This document shows, piece by piece, positions 1 through 12,055 of a stretch of DNA of 64,000 nt. The stretch spans positions 1,930,166 to 1,994,165 of the forward strand of contig CM052362.1 of the NCBI GenBank assembly GCA_028551475.1. The letters are read 5' to 3'. Source of the DNA: Casuarina equisetifolia. Its lineage: Eukaryota; Streptophyta; Magnoliopsida; Fagales; Casuarinaceae. Below the pieces are notes generated by a model. The model was not told the DNA's origin. It did no database searches and worked only from the letters and a program-made list of their open reading frames with translations. A program made the position numbers and the translations under genes. Position 1 is the stretch's first letter, and each line of letters starts with the position of its first letter.

Positions 1-1049
1 ATTAGAATTTAAGGCCCTTGACAAGGCCTTGGTCCTTTCTTCCTCCACATAGCTCTTGCCTAGCAAACCTTACTATTTGGTAAACGAGAAAGTGAAAACA
101 TGCTACTCATACTTCACAAATCTATATTTGAACCCCACCGGCCTATGGATAGGATGAGAGCAATGGGAAATGTTCAAGTCATCCTCACTTTCACAAGTTT
201 CATTAAAAAAAAAAAGAAAATGATAAGTTTATAAAGTACATTATAAGTGTTTTTTTTCCTATTATAAGACTATTGTCTAATATTTTCTCATAGTCTAAGC
301 TTAGTTTTTGTTAGTAAATGATTGACTTATTTTTGGAATTGAGTTGAATTACACAAAAAAATAACTAACTCAATATTATGTGAAAAGTTTAAGTTCACCT
401 TTTATTAGAAAGCTTCATCAAGAAAGGAGTTGTCTAAGCTTATAAGACCTGTTATAAATACTCTCCTTTCTAATGTAGAACTCTTTTGCCAAATATAGAA
501 AATCATAGTGAAGAGTTGGAGAAGCTTGCTTATAAAATTAGGGACATATGTAGTGAAAAATATTGTAGAAAACACCTAATTCTAGGTAGTAATTAGTTTA
601 TGATAAATAAAAATGTTAAGAATGCTTGTCCATTCTAAATCGATAATAGATTAATGAGTGCTTGAGAAATAGAACAAGTAATTGGAGTTTTCTGTACTCA
701 AACTAAGGATGTAATAGTAAATTCTAAATCTTTCTCAAATGCCAAAAAGGATTGACCTTTTAGTAAGAAAAAGGTAAAGAGCAAAATGTCATATCTAAAA
801 ATAAGTTTGCATTATTAAAGGAGAACACATCGGTTAATCTTGTTATAGAAATCAAGATAATGGGAAAAAGAATACACTTCCTAATAGATCAAAGTACTAT
901 AATTAAATATTAAAAGCTTAAATAAAAGCCTTAGGTTAAGGAAGGTAATTTTTATTTTTTTTTACCCATGCTCCCAAAATTATTATTTTGCTTGAATATG
1001 GAGTTAAAGAAAAAAATACTAATGTAATCATAATGAGTAGCTTTGTGGA
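1..1049. other. AT-rich unassigned sequence
   Basis: No reading frame longer than a few dozen codons and no recognisable protein motif. It lies immediately upstream of the LINE endonuclease remnant, so part of it may be decayed LINE ORF1 or 5' sequence, but I cannot show this. Confidence 0.4.
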
Positions 1050-1661
1050 TTAAAATTTATCCATAACTATAAGTTTAGTAGTCTTAGTACAATAAGGATC
1101 TTTTGGAAAACTTCTAATCTTCAACTCACCATAGAACAGTTTTATCTCAAGTTATTCATTGCCTAATTAAAAAGAAAGGTATGTACTTAAATTTATTGTT
1201 TGCTATCTATGCAAATAACTTAGAGATTGAAGGTAGAGTATTATAGGCTAACCTTACTAGCTTTTCTAATCTTTCCTTGGTTAATTATGGGGGGTATCAA
1301 TGAAATACATAATATAAGTGAGTGTATTGACCTTAATGTTGGATGGATGAAAGAAATGGAAGACTTACATGAAATAATTTAGAATATGAAATTGATTGAA
1401 TATCCTTTTTAGGGTCCATTTTTTACATAAACAAAAAGGTTGGAGTACTGGCCTTAAAGCTATTAAAATTGATAGGGCATTTACCAATGAGAAATGGATT
1501 CTTAAATTTGATAAATTTGCCGTTGACTTTTTTGCTTAGTGTATTAGACCATTCTCCATATCTAGTTAATTTTGAAAATACTACAAGCAAGAAATGTTCT
1601 TCATTTAGGTTCTTTACTTTCTAATTGATTATTTAGACTTCATGGATACAATTAATTCAAT

Positions 1662-1901
1662 ATGCAATATAAAGTAATAGGCTTAAAAAAGTTCCAAGTA
1701 GTGCAAAAACTAAAGGCTTTAAAATCTCCTCCTAAGAAACTTCATGCAGCCCAATTTGGTGATCTATATCAAGAGATGAAAAATGCTAGAGAGAATTTAC
1801 AACAAGTGCAGCACATTTTAGGACTTAATGCTCATTGTCCTAATACACATTCTAAGGGAAAAAGCAAAACTAAAGTTATTACTTGTAAGGGGAAAATATG
1901 A
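1662..1901 (+). pseudogene. LINE ORF2 linker fragment between endonuclease and RT
   Basis: An open stretch of 79 codons. It holds the typical plant LINE linker pattern: a basic 'FQVVQKLKALK' segment, then 'KLHAAQFGDLYQEM', then a helical 'NARENLQQVQHIL'. In intact elements this segment follows the endonuclease and precedes RT. The endonuclease remnant lies just upstream and RT resumes at 2020, but in-frame stops separate them. This is part of the decayed element, not an independent gene. Confidence 0.75.
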
Positions 1902-2019
1902 AGAAATTTTACTCAAACAGAAAACCATGAACCTATGGCAAAAAAAAAAGGATAATAACTCCAATATTTACTTGGCATTGATGTGGAGGAAAGCTTAAAA
2001 CAAGATTAGTAAGCTAGTA

Positions 2020-3360
2020 TTGAAGGATGACTCAATTATCATAAAAGACGAAGACTTAAAGATTTTTATTATTTCCCATTATCAATCTATCCTTCACAGT
2101 ACTAGAAGTTCCTCCACCCATTATAAGACATTTACTCCTCTATTTCATAAAGACATAAGTGTGCTTCTTAATATACTAAGTTTTAAACATTCAAATGTTA
2201 TTAAAGCTCTTTGTGAAGTTCATGATTTTTATACTATTGGACAAGATGGTTATAATAGTTTGTTCTATAAGAAAGCTTGGTCTATCATTGGAAGAGACAA
2301 CAAGGATTTTGTACTAGAGTTATTCTCCTCTAAGGAGTTGTTGAGGCCATGAATTCTACATAGCTATATTTAGTCCCTAAGGTTCTTAATCCAAGTTGCA
2401 ATAAAGACTATAGATCAATGGTGTGCTACAATATTCTTTACAAAATCATTTCCAAGATGTTAGTTGAAAAGTTAAATGTTATTCTCTTGACAATGGCTAG
2501 CCACAGTCAAGCTACTTTTATAAAGAGATGCTAGATTTCTAAAAATATTAGCTTTGCTAGAAACTCTTTCACAATTATCACAAGAGTAATAAAGTTAAGT
2601 GTGTAGCCATAAGTGAGTATATTACTATAGCAAGATTCTTAATAAATTTTAATGGAAAGCCTATAGGTTACTTTTAAGGTACTAATGGATTCAAACAAGG
2701 GGATCCATTATCACCATATCTATTTCCACTAGTAATAGAGACACATAACAAAATTATTATTATGAAGACTTCCATATCAACTTTTAAGTTTCACTAGTAA
2801 TGCAAACCTAAAAAAATCACTCATTTATGTTTTGCAAACAATTTGTTCCTTTTCTCTCATGGTGATAGAGCTTTAATGCTCCATCTTGTATAAGTCTTGG
2901 AAGATTTTATTGAATTCACAACCTTCATCATAACTTAAACAAATGTCAAATCATTTTTTAAGGTTCTAAGAGCAAGAACAATTTCTTTTTTTAGATCACT
3001 CACCATTCTCTACAGGTACCTTTCCTATAGATATCTTGAAATTGCATTGATCACAAAAGGACTAACTTACGTTAATTGCAAGGGTTTGACAAATAAAATA
3101 CTTAGAGAAATAAAAGGTTGGGAAATGAAGAATCCTAGCTATGCAAGAAGGCTTTAGTTGGCAAAATTAACCTTAATGTACATTTTAGATACACATTTTC
3201 TTACACTAAAGTAAACAATTTTATGAGATTGAGAAAAAGATTATGAACTTTTTATAGGTAAGAAGTACATATACACAACATTTTCATAAAATAGCTTAGC
3301 ATATAGTTTATTTACTAAAGAATAAAGAGAGTTTGGGGTTCTTGAATCTTAAACTTTGGA
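2020..3360 (+). pseudogene. LINE reverse transcriptase, decayed
   Basis: The first 110 codons (2020-2352) are open and align residue for residue with the start of the long RT frame at 41814, including 'GQDGYNSLFYKKAWSIIGRD' (GLDGYNSLFYKRAWPIIGRD in the better copy). Downstream the RT motifs can still be recognised in shifted frames up to about 3360, but in-frame stops (after 2352, near 2640 and elsewhere) make it non-functional. It is much older than the 41.8-kb copy. Confidence 0.85.
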
Positions 3361-3367
3361 ACAAAAG

Positions 3368-4122
3368 CGACATCATACAACTATAGAAGCAATGATTAAT
3401 GTAGCAAATAACCGTTCTAACACTTCTATCACCTCACTAATCTTCCCGTTGGAAAATCGGTAGTTAAGAGAAAGAGGAGAACTAACTTCGTGCGATTTTA
3501 GGGCTTAGGGCTCTTCTAATTTCAATTTAAGAATTTGTCTCTTAACATGTAGGTGAAACAACTGTGTTTCACTTACTTAAGTGAAATGCATCACTTTGGT
3601 TTAGCTTAGGCTTAAATCAAGCAACTTTTTTGCACGCAAAGTGCAAGCCTAGCTTGCAAGTTTAGCTTGGTCTTGGCCTGCTTCACAGCTTGATCCAACA
3701 CATAGTTACTTGGGCTTAGACCAGCTAATGAATGGCTTTGCTTAAGTTTGGACCAACTAATGAGTGGCTTCACTTAGATTTGCATCAAGCTTGTAAAATC
3801 AAGTAATATGATTTTAGACTTCACAATATGATTTTTGGTTCATAGATACCTTTAAGCACACAATCAACAAGTATCATTTTTCTTTAATACAAGCAAATAT
3901 ATTTTAGCTCAATAATTCATATAAAAATATTTGTCTAAGCATTATATGTGATGTTTAATAATGGAATGTAGGAAATTGACTATTTTATAATATTATTAAT
4001 TGATATTATAATTTGTACACCTTTTACTTCCTTTGGTATTCAATGTATGAACATAAAGATGTTACTATCATACACAAATAAAAATTTTCTCAACAAAACA
4101 CATCAACACACAATTTTCAACA
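3368..4122 (-). repeat. 3' LTR remnant (U3 part) of the copia element
   Basis: Begins on the minus strand with TGTTGAAAATTG directly after the polypurine tract. It is collinear with the first 750 bp or so of the LTRs starting at 9933 and 13870, sharing short blocks such as GAAAAATGATACTT and the terminal block near 'AACGGGAAGATT'. It stops at 3368, upstream of where the TATA box lies in the other copies, so the R/U5 half is missing. Confidence 0.8.
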
Positions 4123-4160
4123 ATCTCTCATTTTTTTATGATGACAAAATTTATATAGTT
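4123..4160 (-). promoter_or_regulatory. Polypurine tract region of the copia element
   Basis: On the minus strand the sequence reads TTTGTCATCATAAAAAAATG followed by AGAGATTG, directly before the LTR start. This is the usual plant copia form (TTTGTCATCATCAAAAAGGG, then GGAGATTG) with G-to-A decay. It fixes the 3' LTR boundary and the element's orientation. Confidence 0.75.
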
Positions 4161-4374
4161 AATGCAACAAAACAACACATGTCACCAACGGAGTGAGTAA
4201 GATAGTAAGATGTAACTATTATATAATGATTCAGTGAGCAACAAGTGGTAGGCAGCAGGCATGTCTATAACAGTATAGCAAAATTATCTCATACACAAGC
4301 ATTTCAGGTGTTAAAGATTAAGCCAAGAATTATCCCACATTCTACACTGTAAGTAAAAAATGGAACATACCATA

Positions 4375-5500
4375 GTCCTTTAATTGTTATTTCATCCATA
4401 AAATTTAAGCACAACAGCTAGCCACAGCTATGTATTATGCCTTAGTGGAAGAAAGAGCAATGCTATTCTATTTCTCAGAATGCCAAAAAGATAGCATGTG
4501 TCCTAGAAAATGACATGTACCACTTGTACTTTTTCTATCTACTTTATAACTAACATAATCAAAAACACTAAATGCATGTAGATGAAACATAATGTCTCTA
4601 GAATACCATATTCCTAGAGTAATTGTATCCTTTAAGTATCTAAAGATTCTTTTGACAGCTTTTAAATGTTGTTCTTTAGGATTAGATTGAAATGTTGCAC
4701 ACAAACAAACACTAAACATAATGTCTGGCTGAGAGGCAGTCAAGTATAATAAAAAACCAATCATAACTCTATACATTTTAGAATCAACACTAATTCCAAT
4801 ATCATCATGTGACAAAGATGTAGATATGCTCATGAAAGTGTTTATTGGTTTAGAATCATGCATATTATATTTCTTAAGCAGCTCATTTACATATGTGGTT
4901 TGACTTATAAAGATTCCTTTATTAGTTTGATTAATTTGAAACCCTAGAAAGTAAGTTAATTCACCCATCAAACTCATCACAAATTCATGTTGCATAGACT
5001 CAGCAAATTGTTTATACATAGCAGAATTTGTGGAACCAAACAAAATATCATCAACATATAGTTGAAAAATCAAGATATCTTTTCCATATGATTTAATGAG
5101 CAAACTATTGGCTACTTTACCTTTTCTAAATCTAGTTTTAATTAAGAAAGTACTTAATTTGTTATACCAAGCCCGTGGGGTTTATTTAAGTCCATATAAA
5201 GCTTTGGAAAGCTTAAATACATGGTTTGGACAAGTTGGATCTTCAAATCCAAGTGGTTGTTCTACATATACTTCTTCTTTTATAATACCATTTAAAAATG
5301 CACTATTTACATCCTTTGAAAGAGTATAAAATTCATACAGTAAGCAAAAGCAAGCAACATTCGGATTGCCTTTAATCTAGCTACCGGGGCAAAAGTTTCA
5401 TCATCGTTAATTCCTTTTTCTTGATTGTATCCTTGTGCAACTAATCTAGCCTTATTTCTAGTTATAATTCCATTTTTATCTAGCGTATTTCTATGCACCT
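4375..5500 (-). pseudogene. Copia reverse transcriptase and RNase H
   Basis: Frames at 5498-5307 and 5103-4468 hold copia RT: '[15 protein letters not shown]', '[11 protein letters not shown]', a degenerate YGLK-TPRAWY near 5165, the catalytic 'YVDDILFGSTN' near 5050, and 'MSLMGELTYFLGFQI'. RNase H follows: 'DRKSTSGTCHFLGHMLSFWH', then past a stop 'QNSIALSS' to about 4375. The final HIEIRHHF-type block of RNase H is not recognisable. Several stops and frameshifts separate the pieces, so it cannot make a full polyprotein. Confidence 0.88.
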
Positions 5501-5771
5501 ATTTTGTATCAATTACTGGGTGATTGTGTAGTCTATGAACTAACTCCCAAACTTTGATTCTTGCAAACTGATTTAGTTCATCTTGTATAGCAAGAAACTA
5601 ACTTTCATCTTCAAGAGCCTTATCTACTTTGTTTGGCTCTACTTGAGACAAGAATGCTTAATGTTCACATGTGTTGTGATATATAGACCTTGTGCTAACT
5701 CTATTTGTAGGGTTTTCTAGGATATGTTACTGAACTACCTTATTCCTTACTCTAGGAAAAGAGAAATCTCT

Positions 5772-6695
5772 TCAGTTTAACTCCCCTTCAACTATAAGTG
5801 TACTCTTTTCATTTAGTCCTTGTTTATTCGAACTCGGATTAGAATCATCTTCAAATTGCACATGTATAGATTCTTCAACAACTAGAGTTCTTTTGTTGAA
5901 AACTCTATATGCTTTGCTAGTTGAAGAGTAACCAAGAAATATGGCCTCATCACTCTTAAAGTCTAGCTTTCCAAGTGACTCTTTACCATGGTTCAATACA
6001 AAGCATTTACTTTCAAATACATGAAAGTAAGATATATTTGGTTTTCTATCAAAGAGTAACTCAAATGGAGTCTTTTTCAAAATTGGTCTTAAAAATACTT
6101 TATTTGAAACATAACAAGCTGTGCTTACAGCTTCTCCCTAAAAATGTTTAGGAAGGTTATATTCATATATCATAGTCCTAGCCACCTCTTGAAGTGTCCT
6201 ATTTTTTCTTTCTACTACACCATTTTGTTGTAGTGTCTTAGGTGCTAAAAAATTATAAGAAATGCCATTCTTGGAACAAAATTTCTCAAAAAGATATTTT
6301 TCAAATTCACCACCGTGATCTGTCCTAATCTTAGTTATACTAAGATCCTTTTCATTTTGAATCATTTTAGAGAAATCAACAAATTTCTCAAATGCCTCAT
6401 CTACTATGACTAAGGCATAATATTTGCCATTCATGGTAGCCGTTCTCAAAGGACTAAACAAATCCATGTGGATTAGTTCTAATGGCCTTAAGGTAGACAC
6501 CATTAGCTTTGGTTCAAAGCTACTTTGGGTGTGTTTAGCTTTCACACAAGCATCACATAACTTTTTCTTATCAAAGTTAAGCTTGGGCAATCCTCTAACT
6601 AAGCAATTCCTAGATAGTTTCTCTATCAATCCTAAACTAGCATGACCAAGTTTCCTATACCACAGCCAAGCATCTACATTATGATTCATACTCAA
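5772..6695 (-). pseudogene. Copia integrase (GAG-pre-integrase and rve core)
   Basis: The frame 6695-6138 starts with 'WYRKLGHASL', the HHCC-side zinc region 'LCDACVKAKHTQSSF', then the core with 'LIHMDLFSPLRT' (first Asp), 'IRTDHGGEFE' (second Asp) and 'QQNGVVERKNRT' (catalytic Glu). Two stretches just after 6138 and before 6080 are interrupted. The frame 6080-5772 continues with 'TPFELLFDRKPNISYFHVFE' and 'FLGYSSTSKAYRVFNKRT', the usual copia integrase C-terminal region. All three catalytic acids are visible, although the frame is broken. Confidence 0.9.
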
Positions 6696-6778
6696 ACATG
6701 TATGTTCACATTATTCTCAACATTTTCAACAAGGCAAAATTCTTTTCCAAATATGATTTTGAAGTCATTATCACATAA

Positions 6779-8700
6779 TTAACTTATGCTTAACAAATTG
6801 AATTTCAATTCATCAACATACAACACATTGGATATAAAAAGGGTTTTCAGGTTACCTATAGTGCCTATACCCTTAATTCTACCTTTAGAGTTATGTACAA
6901 AAGATACTGTGCCTCTGGATCTTAACTCAAGTGTTGAGAAAAGCTCCATCATCCAATTCATATGTCAGGAATAGCCGTTATCCAAAATCCACAGCTCTTT
7001 GCAATTTTTCTTTTTTATGTTGAAGTTCATATCTTGTAGAAACAAAAATTTTGGTGATGGAGATCTTGGTACCCTTTTTTCTTTAGGTCCATGAGTGTTA
7101 GTTGCTTGTAAACTACCAATCTTCTTAGGTATCCATAGCTTCTTAATCTTATATGCTTTTCTAAGTCTAATTAGACATGTTTTAAACAAATAACTAATAT
7201 AACTACAACAAGAACATTTATGAAGCAGTGGAAATGTATAGTCCTTTTTATCAAAGAATTTTGTAAATTTGTTTGTGTTCTTCAAAGAATTATATCCTAT
7301 CCCAGCTTTATCATACACACCTTTTTGTGATTGCAACATATTATTTAACATGCTACTACTTTTTGCAAACTTGTGTAACAACAAAGTAGTATCATCCAAT
7401 TTCATTTAAATTTCATGTTTCTCTCTTTCTAGCTTAACTATTCTCAAGTTAAGAGTAATTATGTCCTAGTTCTCACAAACAATTTCTAAGATATTATCAT
7501 GCTTGTTTTCTAAATCAGAGCAAGTATCAATCATAAAACATGTATCAAATTTCATAAAAATACTCTTAAATACATTAAAGTTTTCATGTATACAAGGCAT
7601 AGAAGATGTTATAACATATTTATCAAGTACAAATTTAGCCTTTACAAATTTTTATTTAGCTTTCAAACTCTTGTATTTTTCTTTTATCTTAGTTGCATAT
7701 TCAACCAAATAAGAGAAAGAAGTCTCAATATCACCATTAAGACTTGTTTTAGGTTTAGAATCACTTACCTCAAGTTTTTCTTCTATGGTTGCATTCATGG
7801 TTAAGCAAAGATGAGCAACTTCTTCATGTTCTTCCTCATCTGATGAAAAGCTTTCATCATCCTAAGTAGCAGTCATTGCCTTCTTCTTCCCTTTATTTTC
7901 TTCTTCTTGAGCAGAGGGCAATCAGCCTTGATATGTTTGGGTTTTCTACACTCATAGCACAAGTTATCCCTAGAATCATGTGTTTCATTCTTCCTAGGTT
8001 GTCCACTATTTCTTCCTAGACCTTTTTTAAGGAATTATCTGAATTTTCTAGCTATAAGAGTAATTTCATCACTTTCGGACTCTAACTTTTCATTATTTTC
8101 TACTTCTACTTTTAAGGCAAGTGACCTTCTATTTTCTTTCTCTTTGACCCTTATAATTAATTGCATCTCATGAGTCTTTAGTGAGCCTAACAAATCATCT
8201 AAGGTCAAACTATTAAGATCATAAGCTTCCTTTATGGCGATTTTCTTAGGATCTTAGCTCTCGGGTAAGGATACTAACATCTTCCTAACCATTTCCTCAT
8301 TTGTATAACTCTTTCCTAACAACTTAAGTTTAGAAACTATTTTAATAAATTTACCAAACATATCACTAACAGTTTTAGAATCAGGCATAGTAAACAATTC
8401 ATAATCATGAGTAAGCATGGTAACTTTAGATGATTTAACTTTCTTAGTACCTTCATATATAATTTCTAATTTGTCCCATATCTCTTTGCCAATGAGGCAA
8501 GATGATACTTTGTTGAATTCATAAGCTTTCAATCCACTATAAATCATATTCATAGCCTTAGCATTTAATCCCATGATTTTAGCCTCAGTTTTACTCCATT
8601 CATCAGTTTCAAGTAAAGTCGTACCTTTTCTAATTATCTACCAAGCTTTAGGGCCTTGACCAATAATAAAGACTTGCATAGATTACTTCCAATGTCTATA
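6779..8700 (-). pseudogene. Copia gag and aspartic protease
   Basis: Gag: the frame 8574-8254 has UBN2-type gag sequence ('LIGKEIWDKLEIIYEGT', 'KTVSDMFGKF', 'LLGKSYTNEEMVRKMLVSLP'). The zinc knuckle CYECRKPKHIKADC is read near 7975-7930. Protease: 'ELWILDNGYS', where the catalytic DSG has become DNG, is followed past a stop by 'SKGRIKGIGTIGNLKTLFI' and 'NVLYVDELKFNLLSIS' (6961-6779). The altered catalytic triplet and intervening stops show it is inactive. Confidence 0.85.
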
Positions 8701-8815
8701 ATTTATCCCATCAAACAAAGGTGGCATATTATACCCTATGATACCTAACTTCTTTCTCTACAGCCATCTAAATGGATCTACTCTGGGATGTTAAGCCTTT
8801 GAATCAAAAAACCTG

Positions 8816-8830
8816 GCTCTATATGCTAAT
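8816..8830 (-). promoter_or_regulatory. Decayed primer-binding site (initiator Met-tRNA type)
   Basis: The minus strand reads TTAGCATATAGAGCC just inside the 5' LTR, a decayed form of the copia PBS TTGGTATCAGAGCC. The following coding remnant of gag agrees with this placement. Confidence 0.65.
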
Positions 8831-9743
8831 TGCAAGGTTTTAGGGCTAACCAAGAGGGGGAGAATTGAATTGGTTATCATGTTTTTACCTATATTTTTCA
8901 ACTCTTCTACATCTCATGTAAGTTTAGCATTCAAGATAGGTATATTAAAGCATATAAACAAATAAATAAACCAAGATAGGAAGACACAAAGATTTACATG
9001 ATGGTTCAACCCTTTCACCTACTTTTACCCTCTTCTCCTTTAACTTAACAAGTTGAAGTCCATTTTACTTCAACTTAGGAGAAATCCTCTCCTACACTTC
9101 ACAACTCTTCAACAAGGAGTGAATTCTTCATGGTTACAAAGTTTAGGCTGAACCAACCTTAATACATCAAGTAAATCCTTAAATGTGTAATGTAGGTGAG
9201 GAATAATACTTCTCAAAAAGCTAATTGAAGATATACAAACTTAATTCAAGCTCTAATCATGAAACCTTTAATTTTCACAAAGTTAAGGTTACAGATTTAC
9301 AATGATATTTATGTGCAAATAATATTTTGAGTTAATCTAGGACATAAACAAATCAATCTAGTAGTAGGTATTCACAAGAATATAAATGTGAAGGAATATC
9401 ACTGAAGATTCTTGCTTTCACCAAGGATTGAAGAGAATAGTAGTATGAGTGCAAATCTTTCACAAAGCTTCACTCTCTTTCCAAGAACTTGATAGTATTT
9501 CATGCAAAAGCTCTCAAACATCCACTAGAACCTCATTTTTATAGCATATTTAAGAAACTTAAACATTTTAAGGTTTCGGTTCAAACTTGTTCTTCTCGTT
9601 GAAAGTTTCCCGTTGAGATTTGATGGAGGCGACATCATACAACTGTAAAAGCAATGATTAATATAGCAAACAACCGTTCTAACGCTTCTATCACCTTACA
9701 AATCTTCCCATTAGAGAATCGGCAGTTGAGAGAAAAAGAAGAA
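8831..9743 (-). repeat. 5' LTR remnant (U3 end, R, U5) of the copia element
   Basis: Minus-strand sequence ending in the pyrimidine-rich 'CCAATTCAATTCTCCCCCTC' that precedes the PBS, comparable with 'CCAATTCAACCCCCCC' at the end of the 9933-11465 LTR. A TATA box (CTATAAAAATG, about 9544-9532) has its counterpart TATAAAAG at 10709. The first 630 bp or so of U3 are missing; the sequence to the right of 9743 is an unrelated copia RT on the other strand. Confidence 0.8.
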
Positions 9744-9932
9744 TGATTTTATAAATGAGGAAGTATATATTGAACAACCTCTTGGTTTTGAAGATCCTTT
9801 ATTTCCAAATCATGTTTTTAAACTTATTAATGCCTTATATGGTTTGAAACAAGCTCCAAGAGCTTGGTATGATCACTTAAGTACATATTTGGTGGAAAAT
9901 AACTTGAAAAAAGTGTTGTTGATACTCCCTAG

Positions 9933-11465
9933 TGTTGGAAAAAGATATGTTTTGTTGTGACAAATTTTGGTTGCATATAATATATAAATGTTTTTCATAT
10001 TTTTATGTGCAAAATTGAACAACAAGGTGTGCAAATTATAATATGAATTAATGATATTACAAAGTAGCTGAGTTCCTACATTCCTATATATTGCAACCTC
10101 ATATATGCTTAAAATGAATATTTTTATGCAATAAAGATGGATGGAATATTAGTTGCATAACAATTCTTTTAAAGAATAAGTGATACTAGATTTTATATTT
10201 GTAGGCCACTTGGAAGTTCACTTAAGCATTGATTAGAGCTCGCTTGAAGCAAGCCAATTGAGGCTTGATTAAGAGCTAATCCTAAGCCTATTTGAAGTAG
10301 GCCAACTAAGGCTTATTTAAAAGCTTATCTAAGAAGCTTAGCCTATGCTTTTTTAAAAGGCTCAACCCGTGGTGTTTTAAGAAGCTTAACTTATGTTATT
10401 GTAAAAGGCTAAGCTTATGTGGTTTAAGACTTGTTGATTCGAGGTTGGCACTATTTAAGAGTTTAATGATGCTATTTCAATTAAGTGACTTGAATGACCT
10501 TAAAAAGCTCTCGACCAATTTGACTAAAGCCTTAACCCTAAATTTTCAAATAGCTTCGCATGACTCTATCTCTCTCTCTAAGATTCTGATCCTCTAATAG
10601 GAAGATTTGTAAAAGGATTGAAGTGTTAGAACAGTCCTTTATAAGCATTAATTAAAGTCTCAATTATGGATTGATAGAAATCTCTTCACTTTCTAACCGA
10701 AAAATAGCTATAAAAGTGTTAGGTTTGATGAGAAACCCTAATGAGCTCCTGCTATTCAAATATGATATCAAAGCTCTTCTTGATGATTAATTAGATGTCT
10801 TTTGATGAAATACTTGTGAAAATCATGAGAAAGATTTAAAGTTGCTCATACACTACTATCTCTTTCAACTTTCATGATACTCTTTGATCTTTGGTGATAT
10901 TCAGTGATACTTTTCCAAGATCATTTCTTTGTGATCATCTATACTTGTATACACTTGTTTATGTGCTAATTAAACTCTATTCATTATATGCACACAAATA
11001 TTCTTGTAAATCCAAAACCTTAACTTAATGGTATTTAAAGGTTTTGTGATTAAAGCTTAAATGCTTGTTCTATATCTTGAACAAGCTCTTTGATAAGCAA
11101 TATCCTTGACACATTTCACATTATTTAGGGATTTACTGATTGTAAAAGGGTTAAGTCAAGCTTCTCCTATAATTGGTTACTTGTATAACTCCTTAAAGAG
11201 GAATTGGAAAGTTAGGTGAGCATTTTCTCCTACTTAGTGAGTAAAAAGGACTTCAACTAGCTTTGTTAAAGAAGAAAATAGTGGAAGTACATAAAAAAGG
11301 CTGAACCACTGTGGAAAATTTGTGTCTATCTTTGCTTTTTATGTGTGCTTTATTTAGTTGCTCATATTCACTTGTTATGCTTTGCTTACTTTCATTGTAA
11401 GTGTTTAAAGCCCTATTGATAGACTTAAGTTGTGATAACCAATTCAACCCCCCCTTTTCCTAAGC
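9933..11465 (+). repeat. Solo LTR of the same copia family
   Basis: Starts TGTTGGAAAAAG. It is collinear with the LTR remnants at 3368-4122 and 8831-9743 (opposite strand) and with the copy starting at 13870. It contains the shared block near 10555-10690 and a TATA box at 10709-10716. It ends in a C-rich run shortly after CCAATTCAACCCCCCC near 11450. No internal region is attached. I could not find a clean target-site duplication; the flanks are CCTAG and TGATG. Confidence 0.8.
10709..10716 (+). promoter_or_regulatory. TATA box of the LTR promoter
   Basis: TATAAAAG lies about 776 bp into the LTR. The equivalent position in the minus-strand 5' LTR (about 9544-9532) also has CTATAAAAATG. Conservation between two LTR copies supports it as the element's core promoter. 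Confidence 0.6.
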
Positions 11466-12055
11466 ATGATGGTAGAACTTAACTATTTTCTAGGATTGCA
11501 AATTAAGCAAACAACACATGGCAATTTTTATTTTCCAAAGTAAATTTACATACAAAATCCTTCAAAATTTCAATTTTAATCAAGTTAAAGAAATAAACAC
11601 TCCTATAGGTATTTTTACCCATAAAAATGCTAATCCGAAAGGTATTTCTATCAATCAAAAGACTTATAGAAGCATGAAAGAATGACTATTATACCTCATT
11701 GCTTTTAGACTAAATATTCTCTTTAGCGTGTGCCTTTATACGTGTTATCAAGTTGATCCTAAAAAAAGTCATTTGTTGCTGTCAAGAGAATCTTTAGATA
11801 TCTTGAGCACACACCTCAAGTAGGTATATGTTATCTTAGAGAGTAATCTTTTCATTTGCATGCCTATAGTGATGCAGATTATACTGGTTATAAAATTGAT
11901 TGTAAGAGTACTAGTGGGATATGTCAATTCTTAAGAAATAATTAGTTTCATGGTTTTCCAAGAAGCAACAAAATGTTGCTTTTTCTACTATTGATGTTGA
12001 ATATATTGTCTTAGGTAGTTATTTTGCGCAAGTTCATTGGATGAAAAATCATTTG

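Larger units (their letters stand above)
1050..3367 (+). mobile_element. Decayed L1-like LINE, endonuclease to reverse transcriptase
   Basis: A non-LTR retrotransposon remnant. From about 1050 to 1640 a broken frame resembles the C-terminal half of the endonuclease/exonuclease/phosphatase domain (PWLIMGGINE near 1275, GPFFT near 1415). The linker between endonuclease and RT is open at 1662-1901, and RT runs from 2020 to about 3360. It is collinear with the well-preserved LINE at 41790-44121, for example the sequence coding QGDPLSPYLF near 2698 and the FADD box decayed to FANN near 2835. Many stops and frameshifts show it is old. It ends abruptly at 3367, where the truncated LTR of the next element begins. 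Confidence 0.88.
3368..9743 (-). mobile_element. Ty1/copia LTR retrotransposon with two truncated LTRs
   Basis: A copia element on the minus strand. In its own 5'-3' order it has a partial 5' LTR (9743-8831), a decayed primer-binding site (about 8830-8816), gag (8574-7900), protease, integrase, RT and RNase H (to about 4375), a decayed polypurine tract (4137-4123) and a partial 3' LTR (4122-3368). The coding part is broken into several frames. The two LTR remnants overlap by only a 114-bp block (3368-3481 against 9630-9743, about 88% identical by eye). Together they would make one LTR of about 1.55 kb, matching the length of the related LTR at 9933-11465. Confidence 0.9.
9745..12055 (+). mobile_element. 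Copia RT/RNase H fragment split by an LTR insertion
   Basis: The left part (9745-9925) reads '[17 protein letters not shown]' and '[18 protein letters not shown]'. The right part (11466-12055) resumes with 'MMVELNYFLGLQIKQTTHG', then after stops 'YSDADYTGYKIDCKSTSGIC' of RNase H. About 60 codons that should lie between, including the YVDD motif, are missing, so the LTR now in the gap came with a deletion. Neither gag nor integrase of this copy is present. Confidence 0.85.

Noticed and set aside
3368..9743. Interpretation as a reverse-transcribed R-to-R genomic transcript
   Set aside because: The LTR TATA box lies inside U3 just after the 114-bp shared block, so the block is upstream of the transcription start and cannot be R. 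There is also no poly(A) at the left end.
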